Source: Chloroflexota bacterium
GTDB lineage: Bacteria; Chloroflexota; Dehalococcoidia; SM23-28-2; RBG-16-64-32
DNA length: 48,428 bases
Direction of reading: 5' to 3'
Assembly: GCA_005882985.1 (NCBI GenBank)
Contig: VBEJ01000039.1
Coordinates: 1 to 48,428, forward strand
Shown here in pieces: positions 16,957 to 25,613 of the stretch (the stretch's first letter is position 1; the number at the start of each line of letters is the position of its first letter). Under the pieces are notes generated by a model. It saw only the letters and a list, made by a program, of their open reading frames with translations, made no database searches and was not told the origin of the DNA. A program made the translations under genes and the position numbers.

Positions 16957-19152
16957 ATGACGGTAAAGTTTGAAGAACTGGGACAGGCCGTCCTCACCCG
17001 CGTCGCTTCCTATCTATCGCCGAAAGGCATGGAGCTTGTTCAGGAAGCGTATGCGTTTGCGGCCGAGAGGCACGCCGGGCAGACGCGCAAGAGTGGAGAC
17101 CCGGCGATCACGCACCCCGTGCATGCCGCCGAGACGATCGCGAATCTTCAGCTCGACGCGAGCACCATCGCCGCTGCGCTGCTGCACGATGTCCAGGAAG
17201 ACTGCGGCGTAACGAACGAAGAGATCGCTAAGCGGTTCGGCTCTGAAGTCGCGGTGATGGTGGAGGGAGTGACTAAGCTCGGGCTAATCGGCGGGCAGGC
17301 GGCAGAAGCGCGCAGCGGCGCGGAGCATACGCAGGCAGAGAACCTGCGAAAGATGTTTCTGGCGATGGCGCAGGACCTGCGTGTCGTAATCATCAAGCTG
17401 GCTGATCGCCTTCACAACATGCGAACGTTGTGGGCGCTAAAACCAGAAGATCAGCGGCGCATCGCCCGAGAGACCATAGAGATATACGCTCCGCTGGCGG
17501 CCAGACTGGGCATCTGGGACATCAAATGGCAGCTCGAGGACCTGTCCTTCCGATACCTGCAGCCGGACGAGTACAAGTTCGTTGCCGACCTCATCGACGC
17601 CAAGCGCCAGGTGAGAGAGACGTATGTCACACAAGTGACCGATGTCATCCGCGAAGAGTTGAAGAAGCACGGCATTCAGGCTGAGATTCAGGGGCGGGCA
17701 AAGCACATATATAGCATCCATAACAAGATGGAGAAATACGCAGCCGAAGGGAAGAGCGTCGACGAGATATATGACCTTCTGGCGGTACGCGTGCTCGTCG
17801 AGACCGTAACCGATTGTTACACCGCGCTCGGCGTCGTCCATGGGGTCTGGCGGCCGCTGCCCGGCGCGTTTGATGACTACATTGCAAACCCAAAGGAGTC
17901 CATGTATCAGTCACTGCATACGACTGTGATGGCGCTGAACACGCAACCGTTGGAGGTGCAGATCCGGACATATGAGATGCACCGTGCGGCGGAATACGGG
18001 ATTGCGGCCCACTGGCGCTACAAGGAAGGCTCCAAGCGCGACCTCCGCCACGAGGAGCGGCTCGCGTGGCTGCGGCAGCTCCTGGACTGGCAGCGTGAGA
18101 TCGCGCAGCCGGAAGAGATGGTCGAGGCGGTCAAGACTGACATCTTCCAGGACCAGGTGTTTGTCTTCACACCGAAGGGCGAGATCAAAGACCTGCCCAC
18201 GGGCAGTACACCGCTAGACTTTGCTTACCGAATTCACACAGACCTTGGCCACCGCTGTGTCGGGGCGAAAGTGAACGGCCGGCTGGTCTCGCTCAACTAT
18301 CAGGTCAAGAACGGCGAAGTGATCGAAGTGCTGACGAGCAAGTCATCAAAGGGGCCATCCCGAGACTGGATGAACTCAAATTTAGGGTTCATCCGCACGA
18401 CGCATGCACGGGAAAAGATCCGGCAGTGGTTTAAGCGTCAAGAGCGAGCGGAAAACATTGCGCGCGGCAAGGAGATGGTCGAGAAGGAGCTGCGTCGGTT
18501 GGGAGCGAGTCTTGGCGGCATGGAAGAGGACATCCTGAAGCTCTTCAAGCTGGACGACCTCGAGGACTTCTTCTTGCGCGTCGGATACGGCGAGATCAGT
18601 GCGCAGCACATCTCGACGAAGCTGGCTTCACTGCTCGTCGAGGAGACACCGGCGCCGGTCGAAGAAATCCCTCCACCGGCAAAATCGACTTACACGACGA
18701 GCATCAGCGTTTTGGGGACTGGAGACCTGCTGACGCGCCTGGCGCGGTGCTGCAACCCTGTTCCCGGCGATAAGATCATGGGCTACGTCACGCGAGGCGA
18801 AGGTGTGTCTGTTCATAGAGCGGACTGCCGCAATTTGCTAAATGAAGACGAAAAAGAGCGGCTTGTCGACGTAGAGTGGGGACGGAGAGGACAGCTCTAC
18901 CCAGTTGCCGTCCACATAGACGCTTGGGACCGTGTCGGCCTGCTGAGGGACATCAGCACGATGGTCGCCGAAGAGAAGGTCAACATGGTCGGCGTCCACA
19001 CAGAGGGCAGCGCTGACGGGCACATCACTATCTACGTGACTCTCGAGATGGCGGGTGTCGAGCAGCTCACACGCTTGCTTACAAAGCTCGAGGGTATTCG
19101 AGGAGTCGTATCAGTGAGCCGGCGGGTGGAAGGCGCGCGCAAGCGGGCTTAG
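16957..19152 (+). CDS. rel: Bifunctional (p)ppGpp synthetase/hydrolase, long RSH (Rel/SpoT)
   Basis: HD domain AALLHDVQEDCGVT, LADRLHNMRTL; synthetase GRAKHIYSIHNKM, MYQSLHTTV, AEYGIAAHWRYKEG; TGS VFVFTPKGEIKDLPTGSTPLDFAYRIHTDLGHRCVGAKVNGRLV; C-terminal ACT. ATG 16957 (alternative TTG 16948). Confidence 0.96.
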   Translation: MTVKFEELGQAVLTRVASYLSPKGMELVQEAYAFAAERHAGQTRKSGDPAITHPVHAAETIANLQLDASTIAAALLHDVQEDCGVTNEEIAKRFGSEVAVMVEGVTKLGLIGGQAAEARSGAEHTQAENLRKMFLAMAQDLRVVIIKLADRLHNMRTLWALKPEDQRRIARETIEIYAPLAARLGIWDIKWQLEDLSFRYLQPDEYKFVADLIDAKRQVRETYVTQVTDVIREELKKHGIQAEIQGRAKHIYSIHNKMEKYAAEGKSVDEIYDLLAVRVLVETVTDCYTALGVVHGVWRPLPGAFDDYIANPKESMYQSLHTTVMALNTQPLEVQIRTYEMHRAAEYGIAAHWRYKEGSKRDLRHEERLAWLRQLLDWQREIAQPEEMVEAVKTDIFQDQVFVFTPKGEIKDLPTGSTPLDFAYRIHTDLGHRCVGAKVNGRLVSLNYQVKNGEVIEVLTSKSSKGPSRDWMNSNLGFIRTTHAREKIRQWFKRQERAENIARGKEMVEKELRRLGASLGGMEEDILKLFKLDDLEDFFLRVGYGEISAQHISTKLASLLVEETPAPVEEIPPPAKSTYTTSISVLGTGDLLTRLARCCNPVPGDKIMGYVTRGEGVSVHRADCRNLLNEDEKERLVDVEWGRRGQLYPVAVHIDAWDRVGLLRDISTMVAEEKVNMVGVHTEGSADGHITIYVTLEMAGVEQLTRLLTKLEGIRGVVSVSRRVEGARKRA

Positions 19153-19222
19153 ATCCCGAACGGAATCAGTGCCAAAAGCCTCTTTACTTCGGTAGAACAT
19201 ACTTCCTATATTCGGTGCAGCG

Positions 19223-20752
19223 ATGTTGGCGAAGACTAATAGCTGCGCGGTTATCGGCCTTGACGGAGAGATCGTCGAGGTAGAAGTGGACATCAGCCAC
19301 GGACTGACGGCCTTCAACGTCGTCGGTCTGCCGGAGAAGCCGGTGCAGGAAGCGAGAGAGCGGGTCAGGTCGGCGATTCGCAATTCCGGATACAGTTTCT
19401 CGAACCAGCGGATTACCGTGAACTTAGCGCCGGCCGACCTGCGCAAGGAAGGCCCCGCCTACGACCTACCCATCGCAGTCGGAATTTTGATGGCTTCCGG
19501 GCAGGTGCCGGAAACGATCGAGTGCGCTCTCTTCTTAGGTGAGCTGTCGCTGGACGGACGGCTTAGGCACACGCAGGGAATCCTGCCGATGGTCGGCCTT
19601 GCGCGCGAGCGCGGTTTCCATACCATCTATGTCCCGGAGCCAGACGCACGGGAGGCGTCATTGGTGGATGGTATCGAGGTCGTGCCGGTGGAATCCCTCG
19701 GCAGACTGGCGGCGCACCTACAGGCGCTGGACCCGATCGGGTCATTTGCGCCGAACGGCGTTAGTCCTCTGCTGGCGGGCGAGTCGGCGGAGGGCGTAGA
19801 TTTCCGGCATATCCAGGGCCAGGAGCACGTAAAGCGGGCGCTTGAGGTGGCAGCGGCAGGTGGGCACAACGTGATCATGGTCGGCCCTCCCGGCGCCGGG
19901 AAAACGCTGCTCGCGAGGGCGACGCCGACGATACTGCCCGGCCTGACGATGGAGGAGTCCCTGGAGGTCACGAAGATATATAGCGTGGCAGGAATGTTGC
20001 CCGCGGACACGCCGTTGATCAGGCAACGGCCGTTCCGGGCGCCGCATCACACGATCTCGCACGCGGGACTGGTGGGTGGCGGCCGGCAGCCGCGCCCTGG
20101 GGAAATTACGCTCAGCCATCGAGGCGTACTCTTCTTGGACGAGTTGCCCGAATTCGCCCACTCGGTGCTGGAGTCGATACGACAGCCGCTCGAGGACCGG
20201 CTTGTAACTGTGAGCCGGGCTCAAGGCAACGTTACGTTCCCAGCTAACTTCATGCTGATGTCAGCGATGAACCCCTGCCCGTGTGGGTACTGGGGCGACA
20301 CGAGCCGCCGCTGCAGCTGTTCGGATTCTGCCGTCACCCGCTACCAGCATCGGATATCCGGCCCATTGCTCGACCGAATCGATATCTTCGTCGATGTGCC
20401 CCGTGTGGACTACGAAAAGCTTTCCGAGGGGATATCTGCGGAAGGTTCGCAGGAGGTGCGTTCGCGGGTGGAAGAATGCCGGGAAGTGCAGCGCCTAAGA
20501 TTCTCGGAGTCACGGCTGTCGGCGAATGCCGAGATGGGGCCGGTGGAGGTGCGTGAATTCTGTCAGCAGTTCCTCGATGATGCGGCGAGGTCGCTGCTGC
20601 GGACTGCGGTCAATCAGCTCGCACTTTCGGCGCGAGCGTTTCATCGGGTTCTGAAAGTGGCTCGGACTCTAGCGGACCTCGCGAATTGTGAGGTGATAAC
20701 GTCGGCGCACGTGGCTGAGGCGCTACAATACCGCCGGCGTGGCCAGGGCTGA
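19223..20752 (+). CDS. YifB/ComM family Mg-chelatase-like AAA+ ATPase
   Basis: FNVVGLPEKPVQEARERVRSAIRNSGY, NLAPADLRKEGPAYDLPIAVGIL, GPPGAGKTLLAR, FRAPHHTISHAGLVGGGRQPRPGEITLSHRGVLFLDELPEF, MNPCPCGYWGD. Confidence 0.96.
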   Translation: MLAKTNSCAVIGLDGEIVEVEVDISHGLTAFNVVGLPEKPVQEARERVRSAIRNSGYSFSNQRITVNLAPADLRKEGPAYDLPIAVGILMASGQVPETIECALFLGELSLDGRLRHTQGILPMVGLARERGFHTIYVPEPDAREASLVDGIEVVPVESLGRLAAHLQALDPIGSFAPNGVSPLLAGESAEGVDFRHIQGQEHVKRALEVAAAGGHNVIMVGPPGAGKTLLARATPTILPGLTMEESLEVTKIYSVAGMLPADTPLIRQRPFRAPHHTISHAGLVGGGRQPRPGEITLSHRGVLFLDELPEFAHSVLESIRQPLEDRLVTVSRAQGNVTFPANFMLMSAMNPCPCGYWGDTSRRCSCSDSAVTRYQHRISGPLLDRIDIFVDVPRVDYEKLSEGISAEGSQEVRSRVEECREVQRLRFSESRLSANAEMGPVEVREFCQQFLDDAARSLLRTAVNQLALSARAFHRVLKVARTLADLANCEVITSAHVAEALQYRRRGQG

Positions 20753-20786
20753 GCCTGAGCCGGCGAACTGGTGCTAGACTCGGCCT

Positions 20787-21593
20787 GTGAAGGCTCTTCC
20801 GCTTACTGATATAGACCCTCTGCGGCCACTTCTGAGCCGGCGGCCGCTCGGGCTCTTTTCAGATATCGACGGGACGCTGTCGCCGATTGTGGAACGGCCG
20901 GAGGATGCCGCCGTCACACCTCGCTCCAGAAGCTTGTTGGAGCGCCTCATGCGCGAGGGGGTTCGCGTGGCGTTAATTACGGGGAGGCCGCTGGCCACCG
21001 CGCAGACGATGGTGGGGATCGATAACGCCGCGTATGCAGCGAACCACGGGCTCGAATACTGGCTTGACGGGCGGGTCGAGTTGACGGAAGGAGTGGAGCG
21101 GTACGCGGCTCTTGTCGAGCGAATCGTTTCTGACGCGACTCACCTCGAGGCTGTCGGGGTACAGATCGAGAGCAAGGGGCTGGGTGTGGCTTTCCACTAT
21201 CGCCGTGCACCCGATGCCGAGGCAGCACGAGTGGCGATACTGCAGGCCATCGATTCCTCTGCCGCGCAGCATTTCGCGATCAGCGAAGGCCGCAAAGTGA
21301 TTGAACTGCGCCCCGATATTCCGGCGAACAAAGGGACTGCGACATGTATACTGGCCGAGCGGTTGGCGGTAAATGGGATCCTTTGCGTTGGCGACGACCG
21401 GACGGACCTCGGTATGTTTCAAGCAGTCAAGAATTTGCGTGATTGGGGCATCGAGGGATCTGCTGTGGCCGTACTCAGCTCCGAGTCAGCGACCGATTTG
21501 CTCGCGGCAGGAGACTACACGGTCGAGGGCGTTCAGGGAGTCGAGTGGCTGCTCGGCGAAGTGCTCAAAGCTGTTGGCGGGACATCGCCATGA
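20787..21593 (+). CDS. otsB: Trehalose-6-phosphate phosphatase
   Basis: LGLFSDIDGTLSPIVERPEDA (HAD DxDGT), ALITGRP, AANHGLEYW, IELRPDIPANKGTA, GDDRTDLGMF. Confidence 0.9.
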   Translation: MKALPLTDIDPLRPLLSRRPLGLFSDIDGTLSPIVERPEDAAVTPRSRSLLERLMREGVRVALITGRPLATAQTMVGIDNAAYAANHGLEYWLDGRVELTEGVERYAALVERIVSDATHLEAVGVQIESKGLGVAFHYRRAPDAEAARVAILQAIDSSAAQHFAISEGRKVIELRPDIPANKGTATCILAERLAVNGILCVGDDRTDLGMFQAVKNLRDWGIEGSAVAVLSSESATDLLAAGDYTVEGVQGVEWLLGEVLKAVGGTSP

Positions 21594-23100
21594 GGTCGGA
21601 AAACTGCCGCTCTAGCCAGTAGGTAATGTCCTCGTCCTGGATCAGGGACTTGAGGGCGGCCGCCCTGCGTTTTCGTTCCTCAGCAGGCATGTTGAGCGCC
21701 TGATGAAGTGCGCGCACTGTGCCCTCGAGATCCGTTGGGGCGATCGGAATACATTGCTCGGATAGCTGCTCGAAGGACCCGGCGAGCTCAGAGAGAATTA
21801 AGACGCCGTCCTTTTCGTTGACCAGCGGTCCTTCCTTCGACACGAGGTTCATGCCGTCGATGATGGGGTTGACCAGAAGCACATCGTAGAGGCTCATTCC
21901 GGCAATAGCCTGGGCGTAGTTTTCCTCGTAAAAGACACGAATGGGCTGCCATTCGAGGTCGCCGAAGTGGTCGTTGATGGAATCGATAAGCTCAAAGATC
22001 TCGTCTGTGTATGTCTGGTAGACCCCGAGTTCGCTTCGAGACGGCACGAGGAACTGGATGAAGTCGACGTCGCGCCTGAGTTCGGGATGGCGCTCAAGGA
22101 GAAGCTCGTAGGAGCGAAGGCCGCGAATAATATTCTTGCTGGGCTCGGAGCGGTCCACGCGCACGATAGTCTGCTGTTGCATTATCGGCCTGAGGCGCCT
22201 CTTGTACTCTTCGACTTCTGGCGAGCGGGCGTATTCCTGAAGGCCGGCAGCGTCGACCGAGATGGGGTAGGCGCGAACGCGGGTGCTCCGGCCGCGATAT
22301 CTCACGAGGCTCTTGCCGTAGTCGATATCGACGCCCTCGAGAAGCGCTTCGCAGCAGTGGAGAAAGTTCCGGGTATCGCCGATAGTTTGGAGGCCGACGA
22401 TGTCTGATGCACAGAGGTCTTCATGAATGCGGCGGCGCATGAACTCCGGAAGGACTCCCCAGTAGCGCGGCCCCGGCCACGGGATGTGCGTGAAGTGCAG
22501 AATTGTCGCTTCGGGCACCTCGCGACGGACCACAGCCGGGGCAAGATACAGATGATAGTCCTGAAGGAGGACGTACGGGGGTTCCGACTGCTGTTTCGCC
22601 TCATGGACAACAGCCTCCGCGATCGCCTCATTGACCGGGATATAGCCACTTTCCCAGGCTTCATAGACGGCACGGCCGATATTGGGGGTCCGCGGTGTGT
22701 TCCACATGAAGTGCTGCACAAACCAGAGCAACGGGTTGCAGAAAACGTAGTAGTGACGCTGGTAGGTTGACTGTGGGACGGTCACAAAGCGAACGTAGAT
22801 TTCGTTGTCAGGAACATGAAGTAGGGCGCCCTCAGCGCGCTCAGCGGCGAGCCGGTCGCCATCGGTCATTGCCGAAGCGACCCAGGTAGCGGGGACGAAA
22901 CGGGCAGCGGACAGCAGCGCCGTTACCATACCGCCGCTGCCTCGATGGGCGACAAGCGAGCCATCGTCGTCGACGCGGTATTCCATGGGGCCGCGGTTAC
23001 TAGCGATGATGAGAGAGCGATGTTCGAGTAGCTGCCCGGTAAGTGCTTCAAGGGAGCCAAGCTTGTCGCGTGGGGAAGTGGACCCGTTCGAGGTGGACAT
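21565..23100 (-). CDS. otsA: Trehalose-6-phosphate synthase, GT20 family
   Basis: LIIASNRGPMEYRV, GSGGMVTALLSAA, LLQDYHLYLAP, FTHIPWPGP, VNPIIDGMNLVSKEGPLVNEKDGVLILSELAGSFEQL. Confidence 0.9.
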   Translation of the reverse strand: MSTSNGSTSPRDKLGSLEALTGQLLEHRSLIIASNRGPMEYRVDDDGSLVAHRGSGGMVTALLSAARFVPATWVASAMTDGDRLAAERAEGALLHVPDNEIYVRFVTVPQSTYQRHYYVFCNPLLWFVQHFMWNTPRTPNIGRAVYEAWESGYIPVNEAIAEAVVHEAKQQSEPPYVLLQDYHLYLAPAVVRREVPEATILHFTHIPWPGPRYWGVLPEFMRRRIHEDLCASDIVGLQTIGDTRNFLHCCEALLEGVDIDYGKSLVRYRGRSTRVRAYPISVDAAGLQEYARSPEVEEYKRRLRPIMQQQTIVRVDRSEPSKNIIRGLRSYELLLERHPELRRDVDFIQFLVPSRSELGVYQTYTDEIFELIDSINDHFGDLEWQPIRVFYEENYAQAIAGMSLYDVLLVNPIIDGMNLVSKEGPLVNEKDGVLILSELAGSFEQLSEQCIPIAPTDLEGTVRALHQALNMPAEERKRRAAALKSLIQDEDITYWLERQFSDLMAMSRQQL

Positions 23101-23213
23101 AGCGGCTGCGGAGGCGATGAAGCGTGCACGTTCAGCATCGCCGAGTGCACCCAGCCTGTCAACTTGAGCTGTCTTGATAGCCGCCGTTTGTCGCCGCTAT
23201 CATGAAGGCGGCT

Positions 23214-23289
<76 letters not shown>

Positions 23290-23470
23290 GTTTCCAGGTT
23301 CGGGTCGCGTTGAACACGGCTAGAGACCGGAAATATTGGGAGGCGTGCGGCCTAATCTCGGAGTTGTTCGTCCTCATCTTTTTCCGAGTAGTGCGAGGAG
23401 GAACGCCCGGGCATGCAAAGAGACAGCCTTGGGGGGCGCGATGAACTGGGCTGCTGAGTTCGGGGACGCT

Positions 23471-24208
23471 CTAGTGACCGATCGTTAAGAAACCAGACAG
23501 CCCCGCGACAAAGCCACCTGCGCCCACTAATGCGGCCCCGACGGCAGCCAAACCTATAATGCCCACGTTCCGTAGTATGTTTGCCGGGGCCACCCCATCG
23601 CCGATCACTTGGGAGCTGATGGTCACGAGGGTTCGCGGTTCGTCGTAGTAGATCCGAATCTGGGCCGAATCGTGGAGGAAGTCGATGCGTCGGACCTCCA
23701 CCCGCTTGACGGGCAGGCCGGTGCGTTTCTGCAGGTCGTCCAGCAATAGCGCCCGGTTTTGAGGCTTGATGAGATCTATCACCTCATACGTCAATACCTG
23801 GCTCGATTCGAATTGGAAGCCCCACTCCCTTTCGAGCACGTACAGCATGAGGACGGTGGCGGCATTGGCGAGGACGATCTTCTCCCAGTCCTCACCTGAC
23901 GGTATGGCAGAGTTGATCAGGGGTAGGGCGATCATTACGAACAGGTAGGTGATCTCGCGGATCGGTATGTCTTCCGTACGATAGCGGAGGAAGCTGAAGA
24001 CGGCAAAGAGACCGAAACCCACCCCGATGCTCGACGCAATGCTCGTCAACATGGCCATGACGAAGTAGATGACCGTGTTGAACGTGAGGAAGAGCAGGAC
24101 ATAACCTTTGTCCTGCGTCGCCGGGTAGTATATGAAGCGGACGATAATTAGCGCCACTATAAGGTTGAGCCCGGCGCCGCCCATGTAATCAATGAATTCG
24201 TTAGACAT
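23471..24208 (-). CDS. DUF4956 domain-containing membrane protein
   Basis: MAMLTSIASSIGVGFGLFAVFSFLRYRTEDIPIREITYLFVMIALPLINS; multiple TM segments; paired with a VTC-domain gene. Confidence 0.85.
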   Translation of the reverse strand: MSNEFIDYMGGAGLNLIVALIIVRFIYYPATQDKGYVLLFLTFNTVIYFVMAMLTSIASSIGVGFGLFAVFSFLRYRTEDIPIREITYLFVMIALPLINSAIPSGEDWEKIVLANAATVLMLYVLEREWGFQFESSQVLTYEVIDLIKPQNRALLLDDLQKRTGLPVKRVEVRRIDFLHDSAQIRIYYDEPRTLVTISSQVIGDGVAPANILRNVGIIGLAAVGAALVGAGGFVAGLSGFLTIGH

Positions 24209-25121
24209 TGCCCGCCTCTCTCATGAGTTTCTTGATGAGCAATAGCGTTGGCTTGAAGCTGTTATGTTTCACGTCCTCGTAAAGTAGTGAGACGCCCAAG
24301 CAGTACTTGCTGACACTGGTCGGAAATACTCCCGCTGCACGCAGCGTCTTCATAGCTGGGCTCGACCAGTTAACGCCGGCTTGCTTCACCTCGACGATCG
24401 CCGTGCCCGGTAGCGGGACTTGTCGGCCATTGCCCGCGAACTTGAGGTCGATGTCCACTGTTATCCGCTCACCGACGCCGGCCTCCTCTCGGTTCACCAG
24501 CGTCGCCCGCGTGAAGTCGTTTATCAGCACGGGTGAAACGTCCGACTCCGCCCGCGGAGATCGGGACGACAGATACTCCTCGATATCCGGCGTTATCCTC
24601 GCCGTCAGGCGACGGGTGGGCAACCGGTGCTTAACCGTCAGACCCTTGTTGGTCTTCTCCTTGATCTCGAAGAAATAAAGGCCGGATTCGACGTACTCAC
24701 GGCTGCGCAGCTTGTGCCGGGGCTGCTTGCCAGCGTGGTGGAGACGGTACAGCGCCATGCCGGAACTATCGAAATACAGCGTGTGGTAGCGGTTGAGGCG
24801 CCTCCCGTCGATATCCAGAGCGCGGTAGTGCCGGCTAAGGGTGGCGAAGGCAGCCAGGAGGCGCTCGTGAGTCAGGACGTACTTTGTGTCCATGCGGTTC
24901 AGGAGCGCGACGCTATCCAAGTCAACCAGGTCCACCGGATCATAGGTGCGGAGGAGTTCCGCCAGCGCGTCGTGGGAGGATAGCTCGCTCCGAACGCTGT
25001 TGCTCGTTGGACTAGGGCGGTCGCCAGTGAAAGAGACGGGCGCAGAAACGGGCGCAACGAGACGTTCGGGCAACCCGGGGTGCCGCCCGTTCGTACTAGT
25101 CCGCTGTTTCTCAAGCGTCAT
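24201..25121 (-). CDS. VTC domain protein (polyphosphate polymerase-like)
   Basis: LLNRMDTKYVLTHERL, YHTLYFDSSGMALYRLHHAGKQPRHKLRSREYVESGLYFFEIKEKTNKGLTVKHRLP, AIVEVKQAGV, SVSKYCLGVSLLYED; triphosphate-tunnel-type charged strands. Confidence 0.9.
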   Translation of the reverse strand: MTLEKQRTSTNGRHPGLPERLVAPVSAPVSFTGDRPSPTSNSVRSELSSHDALAELLRTYDPVDLVDLDSVALLNRMDTKYVLTHERLLAAFATLSRHYRALDIDGRRLNRYHTLYFDSSGMALYRLHHAGKQPRHKLRSREYVESGLYFFEIKEKTNKGLTVKHRLPTRRLTARITPDIEEYLSSRSPRAESDVSPVLINDFTRATLVNREEAGVGERITVDIDLKFAGNGRQVPLPGTAIVEVKQAGVNWSSPAMKTLRAAGVFPTSVSKYCLGVSLLYEDVKHNSFKPTLLLIKKLMREAGNV

Positions 25122-25613
25122 AACAGCGCGCTGTCCTCCGAATCGCCGACGCCGAGGCGGCGCAGGAGACTATGGATCTTCCTTTGTTCGGGCCCGACAA
25201 GGATGAAGACGCGCACAATCTAGGGCCTGCCCTACGGACGCGCTAATACAGGAGGTCGCGCAGATGCTTCCCGCCGTCGCCCGGGGCCCCCACAGCCTCG
25301 GGTCGACCCTCCTTTTAGCGCGACCGAGGGAAGTCACAATCACCGTCCGCTCCCTCTCAGCCCGCGTAGTTATGTATAGTGGGTGGGTGGCGGTAATGTG
25401 TCAAGTAAATGTTAGAAATAAAAATATCAGAACGGTTCAAACGAGGTCTACTGGTACGCTGCAAACGTTGACTTTAATTCCGCCGTTTCTCCTTCAAAAC
25501 GAAATTCCTATGGACTATGTCTTGACCTGAGCTCCTCGTGTCCGTCACGATGCGATCAGTGCCGGAATAGTTTCGCCGAAGGGGAGCCCGCAATCCCTCG
25601 CATAACTAACTCG

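Noticed and set aside
25122-25600. Long AT-richer intergenic region as a riboswitch or ncRNA
   Set aside because: No recognisable conserved riboswitch core could be read by eye; would need an Rfam/Infernal search.
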